Of a stretch of 46,674 nucleotides of DNA, positions 35,286 to 44,121 are shown piece after piece (within the stretch, counting starts at the first letter, position 1; the number at the start of each line of letters is the position of its first letter). This DNA is from Clostridiaceae bacterium (GTDB lineage Bacteria > Bacillota > Clostridia > DSM-8532). Under the pieces are notes generated by a model. That model was not told where the DNA came from. It saw only the letters and a program-made list of their open reading frames with translations, and ran no database searches. A program made the position numbers and the translations under genes. The stretch lies in the NCBI GenBank assembly GCA_012523705.1, contig JAAYTU010000075.1, forward strand, positions 1 to 46,674, given 5' to 3'.

Positions 35286-36032
35286 TTATGTAATAAGGTT
35301 TTTATATTCCTCCTTCACAGAAGCACCGGAAAACTCAATTGATTTTACTGCCAGCACCTCCATAACATCCAAAAACCCCTTACCGGCATAACCATCCTTC
35401 TTTAATAAAGAAAGCTCTGTACAGCCAAGTATAATAACCTGAGCTCCTGCATCTCTAAGCTCTTTTTCAACAAGCCTGAACTCATTTATATCATAGGGCA
35501 TATTTGCCTTAATGCTATCGTATATTATGCCCATAATCTTTTTCTGAGAGGCTATTGAGGGAATAACAGTTCCGATACCTTTTTTCTCAAGCTCTTCAGT
35601 AAAAAAACCTGCGGAAACTGTGCCGTCGGTAGCCATAATTCCAACCTTCCGGATATCATTCTCCTTCAGGTAATTAGCTGTTTCCTCAATCATATTGATT
35701 ATTGGAATACTTATTCCTTTCAAAAGCTCATCAAAAAAATAGTGAACTGTAACGCAGGGTATTGCTATAATATCAACACCCAGGCATGCCAGGGAATTAC
35801 CAATTGCTATAATGGCATTCACAGGGCTATCCTGACTCTTGCCAAGAATATAGTCGGTTCTGTCAGGAATATCCGGACGATTATATATAATCATCGGAAC
35901 ATGCTCCCCGTCAGCTTTTGCATCTGTCATTTTAACAATCAGTTCATAAAAGTAGGCAGTTGCCATTGGGCCAAGACCACCTATTACGCCAAGCTCTTTC
36001 GTAAGTATTCCTCCCTCGCAGGTATTAAACAC
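35286..36032 (-). CDS. Aspartate/glutamate racemase family protein
   Basis: The protein belongs to the two-cysteine Asp/Glu racemase family: LGVIGGLGPMATAYFYELIV at the N-terminus, MIIYNRPDIPDRT, the first active-site Cys in IPCVTVHYF and the second in LGCTELSLL. In most relatives the first motif reads PCNTAH; here it is PCVTVH. No ATG is well placed. GGGAGG (36015-36010) stands seven bases before ACG at 36002, which would give MKELGVIGGLGP, exactly where relatives begin. The nearest allowed start is GTG at 36032, used here, without a ribosome site. The gene lies between the transglutaminase and the DltA-like genes and may supply a D-amino acid to the latter. Confidence 0.82.
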   Translation of the reverse strand: MFNTCEGGILTKELGVIGGLGPMATAYFYELIVKMTDAKADGEHVPMIIYNRPDIPDRTDYILGKSQDSPVNAIIAIGNSLACLGVDIIAIPCVTVHYFFDELLKGISIPIINMIEETANYLKENDIRKVGIMATDGTVSAGFFTEELEKKGIGTVIPSIASQKKIMGIIYDSIKANMPYDINEFRLVEKELRDAGAQVIILGCTELSLLKKDGYAGKGFLDVMEVLAVKSIEFSGASVKEEYKNLIT

Positions 36033-36033
36033 A

Positions 36034-37674
36034 CTATTTTTCAGGTGTTCGCGGGTAGTTTTCTTTATCAAATCTGTAATAATAATTGTCTTTTCCCACT
36101 CTGGCAGAGAATGCATCCATCTCCGCATCGGTCAACATAAAGGACACAAGCTTAGGAATGTGTATACACGCGTCAAAATGGTACCATCCCTCTCCATAAT
36201 TGACCAGATGCCAGTAATGTTTTGCCTCTCCCGGCTTTGTCAGCCTTTCTACCCTCATGGTTTCCATTCCAATTCTGTTTAAAAGCAGCTCTGACATTGC
36301 AAAATATGTGAAGCAGTCACCTACTTTGTTCGTAAAACCATTATATGCCTCATACATCCAGTCTGTTTTATCGGAAACACCGGTATAGGTAAGCAGGGTA
36401 TTAACATACTGGTATATTTCCCATGCCTTTTCTCTCAAGGTCATGTCAGGGGTTGTAATCTCAGCAAGAACCTCATCAGCGATGACCTCAAGCTGTTCCA
36501 TGGTAACCTTCATTTCCTTAACGGTAAAAATTGCTTCTTTACTTGAGGTGTTGCCCGAAGAATCAGTCGCTGTGTATACTACAGGATATTGTCCTGCTAC
36601 TTTCTGATTTACCTGAGAGCTGTCCACAGACACAGATATCTCTCCATCCCGGTTATCGTAAACATAAACGCCTTTTTTGAAGGAGACCGGATTATTAATA
36701 TAAATAGTATTGTCCTTTACACCATATATTTGTGGAGATTCAGTATCCTTAACAACTGTCAGAATAGACTCAATTTCTGTCTCATTCCCGCCTTCATCTG
36801 TCAATAGAAGCTTAACAGTCTGATCACCCACAAGAGAAAAGTCCGGTGTCTCTTTATAAGTAACAGAAACATTTGTCATATCCTCAATGTTTGTTACGAA
36901 TTTACTTGCTTCGATGCTGTCATTTTGCCATATGCTTTGGGCAACGGCATCAGCCTTAGGGGGAGTCAGATCGGTAACTGAAATATTAGATTCATAAGTG
37001 GTATCTCCAATCATAACCTTTGCAGGATAAATCCCTATCTCGGCAGGAACACTTTTGGGCTCAAGCAATACAGCATTGGGAAGATCCTCAGGATTCTTTA
37101 AAAATGCCTCGAGGTTTAATGCTCGATTTTGTATATCAACCTTTACTATATCGTTGGTCTTCGAAACCCTAAGTTTTGCCTTATACTCAGACTTATTCCC
37201 TGAGGTATCCTCAAGAATTAACTCCACCTCTCGGGTGCCAATTTTACTATACTCAGGCTCAGCCTTATATGAAACTGTAACATTTGTAGCGTCAGTTATT
37301 TCCTTAATAAACTCTGAAGGCTTCACTGTTCTGCCTTCATATAGGTCAACATCCTGAATCTGAGCTGTTGGGGCAGTGGTATCCTTTATCTCTAATTTAA
37401 CCTTATATTTTGTCCCACCAACTTCAATTTCAATTTTGTGAGCACCTGGCTGATTAATATTAATCCAGGTCAAATCGGTAACGTATTTCGCATCGGTGCT
37501 GTTATCCTTCAAAAACACATTAGCACTGGGTAACTCAGTTCCCGCTTCTGTGACAACGGTTTTATTAATATTTCTATATTTAAAGATATTAAAAAGAAAT
37601 AAACCCAGCGCAACAATTAATACACATACCAATATATAAAATCTATAAATATTTTTGTTTGGTCTCATGCTCAT
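36034..37674 (-). CDS. Membrane-anchored transglutaminase-like protein with Ig-like repeats
   Basis: The 546-residue protein has one N-terminal membrane segment (about 12-33). Three or four Ig-like modules of about 80 residues follow (SYKAEPEYSKIGTREVELILEDTSGNKS, TYKETPDFSLVGDQTVKLLLTDEGGNET and VYDNRDGEISVSVDSSQ...YTATDSSGNTSS). It ends in a transglutaminase-like domain with Cys454 in KVGDCFTYF, His489 in YWHLVN and Asp501 in YHFDACIH. The enzymatic part faces outside and could cut or form amide bonds in the wall. The ATG at 37674 has GGAGG five bases upstream. Its stop is next to the racemase gene, the first joint of the eight-gene series. Confidence 0.88.
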   Translation of the reverse strand: MSMRPNKNIYRFYILVCVLIVALGLFLFNIFKYRNINKTVVTEAGTELPSANVFLKDNSTDAKYVTDLTWININQPGAHKIEIEVGGTKYKVKLEIKDTTAPTAQIQDVDLYEGRTVKPSEFIKEITDATNVTVSYKAEPEYSKIGTREVELILEDTSGNKSEYKAKLRVSKTNDIVKVDIQNRALNLEAFLKNPEDLPNAVLLEPKSVPAEIGIYPAKVMIGDTTYESNISVTDLTPPKADAVAQSIWQNDSIEASKFVTNIEDMTNVSVTYKETPDFSLVGDQTVKLLLTDEGGNETEIESILTVVKDTESPQIYGVKDNTIYINNPVSFKKGVYVYDNRDGEISVSVDSSQVNQKVAGQYPVVYTATDSSGNTSSKEAIFTVKEMKVTMEQLEVIADEVLAEITTPDMTLREKAWEIYQYVNTLLTYTGVSDKTDWMYEAYNGFTNKVGDCFTYFAMSELLLNRIGMETMRVERLTKPGEAKHYWHLVNYGEGWYHFDACIHIPKLVSFMLTDAEMDAFSARVGKDNYYYRFDKENYPRTPEK

Positions 37675-37831
37675 ACCAGCCTCCAAATTAAGTGAATCTG
37701 ATAGTTATATTCTGCATTTTTACAAAAAGCTTTCACTATAAAATAAACCGCTATCTATTTTAGCATAAAACGATGTAAAAACAAATACTGGCCAATCAAG
37801 AATGGGACAGGAAACAATTGCATATCTCTGT

Positions 37832-37918
37832 GTCTTTGCTGAGAAATATAAAGGGGCGGTATTAAAGATAATCTAATATCTTTCAAGTGCGTCTTTACTG
37901 CGATATATAAAGGGACGG
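37832..37918. repeat. Pair of 28-base direct repeats
   Basis: A 28-base unit at 37832-37859 returns at 37891-37918 (period 59) with four differences. Both contain GTCTTT near the start and ATATAAAGGG...CGG at the end. They lie in the gap between the transglutaminase and MFS genes and look like relatives or neighbours of the GGGGAC repeat family. Confidence 0.6.
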
Positions 37919-37934
37919 AAGCTGCGTAAAAAGC

Positions 37935-37959
37935 AAGACACAGAACCGTCCCCTGTCTT
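37935..37959. repeat. GGGGAC palindromic repeat family, copy C
   Basis: A 25-base unit starts AAGACACAGAACC and ends CCCCTGTCTT, so the arms AAGACA and TGTCTT are inverted. On the minus strand it lies 22 bases behind the MFS stop codon and could form a weak terminator hairpin. Confidence 0.6.
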
Positions 37960-37981
37960 ATTGTATTGTTTGTTAAAGCCC

Positions 37982-39208
37982 TTATGTTTCTGATATAGTC
38001 TTGCCACCCTCTACCAGAACCTTACTGTTTGTAATTACTCCCGACATAATAGCCATAACCAGCCCTGTTACTATCAGCAGAAATTCAATGGCTATAACAT
38101 CGGCCAAAGGACCGAATATCAATATGCTCAAAGGCACCATGACGCTTTGTATCATATTAAATACACTGAATACTCTTCCTTGATAATCGGTTTCCACCTT
38201 CTGTTGTAATAATGCTATGGCCGTTGTATTAAACGCCGGAATAACAAGGCCGGCTATCATTGCAAATACAAGATAAAGCCAGAATACATTGACCAAACCC
38301 AGACCAATGGTCGCTATTCCAAATATCAAAATTGAAAAACCAATTGTATATATTTTATTTTTTAAACCGCCCCAGGCTGTCATAATGAGTCCGCCCAGAA
38401 TCATTCCACCGGCAAGTGCGACTTCAGCAAATGTAAGCCGCCAAACTTCCGGCCCGAAGCTCCGGGTCACCTGCAGGGGTGTTAAAAAGGCAACTGGTGA
38501 AACAAATATAAAAATAACAGCACAATAAATAAAGCAATCTCTGATAAATCTATAGTTAATAACAAATTTTAATCCTTCCCCTAAATCCTGAAAATATCCC
38601 TTGGGCTTCCTGGCTGTGGCTCTTTCGTGGGGGGGAACATGTACAAAAAGAAGTAATGTGATTATAGCAAAAGCAGCTGTAATTACATCAACAAAGAAAA
38701 CCACCTCAATAGATGCTACGCTGAGTAATGCACCACTAAGCATTGGAGATAAAAGCATTGCCATGGACTGAATAGTTCCATTCACAGCATTTACCTTAAC
38801 AAGCTTATCATCAGGCACGAATTGTGGTATAAAGGCATTCACGGCAGGAGTCTGGATGCTTGATCCCAGAGACCTGATTACTGATACTACAAAAAGAAGC
38901 CATAGCTTGTCATAGCCAATAAAAAACAGTACTGCCAATACCAAAGTTGCTAGGGCAATCAGAGCGTCCGATACTATTATCAGCATTTTACGGTTATGCC
39001 TGTCAGCCCACACTCCAGCAAAGGGAGAGAGGAAGAGAGTCGGTAAAAAACCGCAAATTATAGATATAGTCAGCATCATTCCTGATTGAGTATTTAATGT
39101 AATATACCATGTTATAGCAAACTGAACCAGAGACGAACCAAAAAGTGATATGGTTTGCCCAGCTAAAAACAACATTACATTCTTCTTCCAACAACGTTTA
39201 GTATCCAA
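37982..39208 (-). CDS. MFS transporter, EntS/macrolide-efflux type
   Basis: The 408-residue protein has twelve predicted membrane segments and the MFS loop motif FAGVWADRHNRKMLI between segments 2 and 3. The stretch SIQTPAVNAFIPQFVPDDKLVKVNAVNGTIQ is typical of the MFS_3 group (EntS and MefA-like exporters). It probably exports a drug or siderophore-like compound. The start is TTG at 39208 with GGAGG nine bases upstream. It is a single gene between repeat copy C and the divergent helicase gene. Confidence 0.88.
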   Translation of the reverse strand: MDTKRCWKKNVMLFLAGQTISLFGSSLVQFAITWYITLNTQSGMMLTISIICGFLPTLFLSPFAGVWADRHNRKMLIIVSDALIALATLVLAVLFFIGYDKLWLLFVVSVIRSLGSSIQTPAVNAFIPQFVPDDKLVKVNAVNGTIQSMAMLLSPMLSGALLSVASIEVVFFVDVITAAFAIITLLLFVHVPPHERATARKPKGYFQDLGEGLKFVINYRFIRDCFIYCAVIFIFVSPVAFLTPLQVTRSFGPEVWRLTFAEVALAGGMILGGLIMTAWGGLKNKIYTIGFSILIFGIATIGLGLVNVFWLYLVFAMIAGLVIPAFNTTAIALLQQKVETDYQGRVFSVFNMIQSVMVPLSILIFGPLADVIAIEFLLIVTGLVMAIMSGVITNSKVLVEGGKTISET

Positions 39209-39522
39209 AAGAATAGTCCTCCATCTTTATCTCATAGTAAAATATTACTGAATTAGTATACTCTACTAAGCAGGGAATGACAATAAACACTCCATTAATT
39301 TTCCTTAATTATACCTTAATGTTATATAATTATCCCCTTATCAGATATAAAATAGCATAAAGCCATATATAATTACAAGTCAATCTGGCAGGAACAGGTA
39401 ACGGCGCTTTGCTAAAACCAGCAAAATACTTGCTGAGGTACTATGGTGTGATATAATATTAATCAGAAACACTAATTGCTAAGAAGGCAAAATAATATAG
39501 ATAGCATGAAAGATGAGTAATA
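39209..39522. other. Divergent intergenic region between the MFS and helicase genes
   Basis: This 314-base AT-rich gap must hold promoters for both divergent genes. A plausible helicase promoter is TTGCTG (39430-39435) with TATAAT (39452-39457), spacer 16. A small TTTGCT/AGCAAA inverted repeat (39408-39425 region) lies just before it. I see no known riboswitch or RNA gene. Confidence 0.5.
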
Positions 39523-41025
39523 ATGAGTAACAGTTTTGAAGAGCTAGGTATCGTAACACCAATTTTGAGAGCGTTAACTGAAATGGGCTTTGAAGCACCT
39601 ACACCTGTGCAGAAAGAAGCAATTCCACATATTCTGAACCAAAAGGATTTAACCGTAAAATCTAAAACCGGAAGCGGAAAAACAGCCGTTTATAGCATTT
39701 CTATGCTTCAGATGCTTGATCCCGGCCAACCTGGCCCCCAGGCATTGGTACTGGTTCCGACAAGGGAGCTTGCAGTTCAGGTAGAAAATGAATTAAAACT
39801 TATTGGTAAACATACTCCCCACAAAATGACCTCTGTATACGGCCAGCACAATATATCCATCGAAACACAAGCTCTTGAGAAAGGGCCGTCCATTGTTTCA
39901 GGCACTCCTGGAAGAGTCTTTGATCATATCAGCCAAGGAAATCTCATAACCAAGAACATTCGCTTCTTAGTGCTTGATGAAGCCGACAGAATGCTTGACA
40001 TGGGCTTTATAGATCAAGTTGTCAGAATAATTAAAGAGCTTCCCAGGGACAGGATAACTCTGTTGTTTTCTGCTACTATCCCTGTCGAGGTCAAGGATAT
40101 TTGCCAGAAATATATGAAGGATCCTGAAATCATCGAAATAGAGTCTCCTACAATGACAGTTGACACTATAGAGCAAGTATACTTCCGTGTCGCACACAAC
40201 GAGAAACGAGCTTGGCTGGATAATCTTCTTCTGATGGAGCAACCCCAAAGTTGCTTGATTTTCTGTAATACGAGAATGACCGTTGACAGAGTTCATAAAT
40301 TTCTTTTAAGAAAAGGTTATGCTTCCCACGCACTTCATGGAAATATCCCGCAGAACAAAAGGCTTAAGACAATGGGACAGTTTAAGCATGGTAAGGTGCA
40401 GCTCCTTGTTGCTACTGATGTAGCTGCTAGGGGTATTCATGTTGATGATTTATCCTTGGTTATAAATTATGATGTTCCGATTGAAAATGACAGCTATGTT
40501 CATAGAATAGGCCGTACAGGCCGAGCAGGAAATGCCGGAAAGGCAATTTCTCTCGTCACCAGCGATGATATAATGACTCTTTATGAAATAGAAGAGCATA
40601 TCGGAGTAATGATTGAGGAAAAGGAGCTACCATCTGCATCCGAAGTAAAACAGATTACTGAGAATGCAAAGGATTGGATTAAAGCCCATGCTCATAATCT
40701 GCCCACTAATAATGAAATGATTAGAAGTCCGCATAGTAAAGGTGCCCCAAGGGGTAAAAAGCCTAATCGGGCTGGAGTAAGGATATACAACCAGAAAAAA
40801 CCTCTGACCAATAAAGCTAAGAGCCAGAAAGCTGAAGCTTTAGGGAAACAAAAATCATCTAGCCGCAAAATCACCACAAGTATTATGATCGGGTCTACTC
40901 AAAAAGCAGTCCCCCCGGTCTCTGGCCCCAATATCGCCTATGGGAATTCAAAGAATAGTATAGCATCAACTGAAAAGCAATCGCTGATCAAAAGACTGGT
41001 CAATCGCATATTGGGATCAAAATAA
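39523..41025 (+). CDS. DEAD-box ATP-dependent RNA helicase
   Basis: The 500-residue protein has all DEAD-box motifs: the Q motif (EELGIVTPILRALTEMGFEAPTPVQ), motif I SKTGSGKT, Ia VPTRELAV, GTPGR, II DEAD, III SAT, V ATDVAARGI and VI HRIGRTGRAG. After about residue 375 it ends in a long basic Lys/Arg/Ser/Pro-rich tail likely to bind RNA non-specifically. Such helicases assist ribosome assembly, cold growth and RNA decay. The tail has no recognisable DbpA domain, so no gene name is given. The ATG at 39523 has only a weak purine-rich site upstream. Confidence 0.93.
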   Translation: MSNSFEELGIVTPILRALTEMGFEAPTPVQKEAIPHILNQKDLTVKSKTGSGKTAVYSISMLQMLDPGQPGPQALVLVPTRELAVQVENELKLIGKHTPHKMTSVYGQHNISIETQALEKGPSIVSGTPGRVFDHISQGNLITKNIRFLVLDEADRMLDMGFIDQVVRIIKELPRDRITLLFSATIPVEVKDICQKYMKDPEIIEIESPTMTVDTIEQVYFRVAHNEKRAWLDNLLLMEQPQSCLIFCNTRMTVDRVHKFLLRKGYASHALHGNIPQNKRLKTMGQFKHGKVQLLVATDVAARGIHVDDLSLVINYDVPIENDSYVHRIGRTGRAGNAGKAISLVTSDDIMTLYEIEEHIGVMIEEKELPSASEVKQITENAKDWIKAHAHNLPTNNEMIRSPHSKGAPRGKKPNRAGVRIYNQKKPLTNKAKSQKAEALGKQKSSSRKITTSIMIGSTQKAVPPVSGPNIAYGNSKNSIASTEKQSLIKRLVNRILGSK

Positions 41026-41166
41026 AAAGCACCCTCGAAGTATAGCTGTTTATTCTGCTTCTGTTGCCTTACTGTTACAAGTTTTTTAAAAAACATGTTG
41101 AAGCATAAAATACCATGCTATTTATGCTAAAATTAAGGAAGTAGAATAAACATGACGGGGTGTGCC

Positions 41167-44121
41167 ATGAAATATCTAAAAACAGTAGTTACTTTTATTT
41201 TAATTCTTTCTTTTACCTTCTGCCCTTCGGCGTTTGCCGCTGAGGATAGCCAGTTGGATGATTCAATCACCAATGTTCTAATAACATTAAGCCTCAATAA
41301 TCTAGAAACCGTTCCTACAAAAGACTTTCGAGGTTTATGGGTTTCTACTGTGGTAAATATCGACTATCCTGTGAAGCCTACTACAGATTCAGAGGTGCTG
41401 AAAAGCGAAACTGTAAAGATTTTGGACTACGCGAAGAACACTGGATTTAACGCAGTGTTTTTGCAGGTTCGTCCAACCACCGATGCCTATTATGATTCTG
41501 AAATTTTTCCCTGGTCTAAGTATTTGACAGGAAAGCAGGGAGTAGCTCCTACAAATCAGTTTGATCCTCTTGAATTCTGGGTCAGCGAGGCCCATAAGCG
41601 GGGTATTGAACTCCATGCATGGATAAACCCCTATAGAGTTACGAAAAAAACCGCCAAGGAGCCTGCTCATGATTTTGCATCCCTACATCCATCAAATCCA
41701 GCCAGAAAGAATCCCGGTTGGGTGGTCAAGCATTCCGATGGTAATCTGTATTTTAATCCCGGTATTCCCGAGGTTAGACGGCTAATTGTTGACGGAGTTA
41801 TTGAAATCGTTGAAAACTATGATGTGGATGGCATCCACTTTGATGATTATTTTTATCCCGACAGTAATTTCAACGATGCCGATACTTACAAGAAATATAA
41901 CACATTGAACAGAAATCTGGGGGATTGGCGCCGGGATAATGTAAATTCTCTGGTAAAAGAAGTATCTGACGCCATTAAGGCAACAGGTCGCACTAATGTC
42001 AGGTTTGGAATAAGTCCCTTTGGTATATGGGCTAATAAAGCCAGTAATCCCGCAGGAAGTGATACAAAAGGCCTCCAATCCTATTATTCTCACTATGCCG
42101 ATTCTCTTTATTGGATCAATAATAATCTTATAGACTATATCCTTCCACAACTATACTGGAACATAGGATACTCCATTGCAGATTATGAAAAGCTGGCCAT
42201 CTGGTGGGAAAACGCTGTTAAGAATTCTAGTGTTGATCTATATATTGGCCACGCCGCTTATAAATCCAACGATAGCGATTCCTCAAGTCCTTGGTATGGA
42301 ACAAGTGAGATAGAGCGTCAGCTGAGGATGAATGAAGCAAGTAGCATCATAAAAGGAAGCGTATTGTTTACATATAACGAGATGGCAAAAAGACCTGATC
42401 TTACTTACTCGGTTAAATCAATTTTTGATGCCAGGGACGGCAAACTGCCACTAAGAAAATTAAAAATTACCCGTCCTTCCTCAAATATTACTACAAGCCT
42501 TAAATCCTTTTATTTGAACGGCTCTTCAGATGCATCATTGCCTCTTTATTTAAATGGCAAATTGGTTGAAAACCGTTCTCCTCAAGGCTACTTCGGGATA
42601 CTTGTTTCTCTTTCTGAAGGCGTAAACACCTTTACCTTTACCCAGGACGGTGAGAAGCAAACCTGTACCATAACAAGGAAAGCATCCTCCTCAGGAGCAC
42701 AAAAGATGAACAGTGTTGAAATACCTGTTTCTTCTACCTTCCCCCAAGCGCAGGAATATTGGATGCCCGGAGAAAAAATTACCCTTTCCTGTCAGGCTCC
42801 TGCTGGTGCAAATGTGAGTGTCAAGCTGAACGGTACCTCCTATAATATGAAGCAGACCTCTGGTCCTTCAAATCCTTCCGGGTTATATAAGGCTACTTAT
42901 TCACTTGAATATACAATACCCACATTTACAGGAGCTCCACGTAACGTTGACTTAGGTGCACCTGTTTACACCGTTAATTACAAAGGAACTGTGAAAACCC
43001 AAAAGGCCCCTGCGAATATTGGTGTTATCCTGGAGGGCTCACGCTTCCTTGCTAAAGTTCCTTATGATGTAGTTGATACCTATAATGCACCTGTTTCAGG
43101 CAATGGAGCTGCGTACGAGTTGTACAAAGGCATGGTGGATTATGTCACGGGTATGACCGGCAGTTATGCTCGTTTATCCTCAGGGCAGTGGGTCTTCAAA
43201 AATAAAGTTGAAATTTACTATGACTCCTCTTATAAAAGACCAGTCGTAAGATCTGCAAAGTATAATATTGGCGAGACATGTGATGTTTTTGAACTCACCT
43301 TTACTTCTCCCGCTGCGGCTATAGTTTCCTATGATGGTGAAGATGTAGTTCTTACTGTGTCGGCTCCATCCTCGGCAGCACTTCCTTTCCTTCCAGCCGA
43401 CAGTCTGATATCACAAATAGACAGTTCAACTACGCTCTTTAAATCAGAGTATGTCTTAGCCAAGAAAGAGGATAAAACCATTGAGGGCTATTATATTGAA
43501 AAAACCGATACCGGAATCAGGCTTGTCCTGAAGCACAAACCTGAAATAACAGACAAATCATCCCCTCTTACCGGCATTACAATAATGCTGGATCCGGGCC
43601 ATGGAGGGTCCGAGCCGGGTGCAATAGGTCCGTTAGGGTATCTATATGCAGAAAAAGATTTGAATCTGGACTTTTCCTTTAAACTGAAGGAAGAATTAGA
43701 AGAATTGGGTGCTGATGTTCTTATGACCCGAACTGATGATTCAACACTTTCATTACAAGACAGACTTAGCATGTCACGCAAGGCAAGGCCTGATATGTTT
43801 ATATCACTGCACTCTAACAGCATGGCTGATAATGTCGATATATCCAAGGTCTACGGTTTTTCCGTCTTCTACAGGGAACCCCTTGCAAAGGAATCGGCAC
43901 AGCTTGTTTATGATTATGTAATAGATGAACACGGCCGCAAAAAGCTTGGTGTAAACAAGAAGAACTTTTATGTGACCAGAAATACCTGGGCACCTTCATT
44001 TCTTCTTGAAAACGGATTCGTGCCCAATCCCTTCGAATTTGAATGGTTAACAGATGAAACCGAGCAGCAAAAGCTTGCTAATACTGTAGCCGAAGCAATA
44101 GTTGAATATTACAAACATTAA
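41167..44121 (+). CDS. Secreted GHL10 glycoside hydrolase-like plus N-acetylmuramoyl-L-alanine amidase fusion
   Basis: The 984-residue protein has a signal peptide cut after AFA (about residue 24). A GHL10/DUF187 TIM-barrel domain follows (about 45-400) with DFRGLWVSTVVNIDYPV, FLQVRPTTDAYYDSEIFPWS, HAWINPYRV and DGIHFDDYFYP. Beta-rich linker modules lie at about 425-790. It ends in an Amidase_3 domain (about 800-984) with the zinc and catalytic residues in LDPGHGG, the Glu of AEKDLN, SLHSN and LLENGF. It should cut both glycan strands and the stem-peptide amide of peptidoglycan. The ATG at 41167 has GGGGTG upstream. The stop codon merges with repeat copy D. Confidence 0.93.
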   Translation: MKYLKTVVTFILILSFTFCPSAFAAEDSQLDDSITNVLITLSLNNLETVPTKDFRGLWVSTVVNIDYPVKPTTDSEVLKSETVKILDYAKNTGFNAVFLQVRPTTDAYYDSEIFPWSKYLTGKQGVAPTNQFDPLEFWVSEAHKRGIELHAWINPYRVTKKTAKEPAHDFASLHPSNPARKNPGWVVKHSDGNLYFNPGIPEVRRLIVDGVIEIVENYDVDGIHFDDYFYPDSNFNDADTYKKYNTLNRNLGDWRRDNVNSLVKEVSDAIKATGRTNVRFGISPFGIWANKASNPAGSDTKGLQSYYSHYADSLYWINNNLIDYILPQLYWNIGYSIADYEKLAIWWENAVKNSSVDLYIGHAAYKSNDSDSSSPWYGTSEIERQLRMNEASSIIKGSVLFTYNEMAKRPDLTYSVKSIFDARDGKLPLRKLKITRPSSNITTSLKSFYLNGSSDASLPLYLNGKLVENRSPQGYFGILVSLSEGVNTFTFTQDGEKQTCTITRKASSSGAQKMNSVEIPVSSTFPQAQEYWMPGEKITLSCQAPAGANVSVKLNGTSYNMKQTSGPSNPSGLYKATYSLEYTIPTFTGAPRNVDLGAPVYTVNYKGTVKTQKAPANIGVILEGSRFLAKVPYDVVDTYNAPVSGNGAAYELYKGMVDYVTGMTGSYARLSSGQWVFKNKVEIYYDSSYKRPVVRSAKYNIGETCDVFELTFTSPAAAIVSYDGEDVVLTVSAPSSAALPFLPADSLISQIDSSTTLFKSEYVLAKKEDKTIEGYYIEKTDTGIRLVLKHKPEITDKSSPLTGITIMLDPGHGGSEPGAIGPLGYLYAEKDLNLDFSFKLKEELEELGADVLMTRTDDSTLSLQDRLSMSRKARPDMFISLHSNSMADNVDISKVYGFSVFYREPLAKESAQLVYDYVIDEHGRKKLGVNKKNFYVTRNTWAPSFLLENGFVPNPFEFEWLTDETEQQKLANTVAEAIVEYYKH

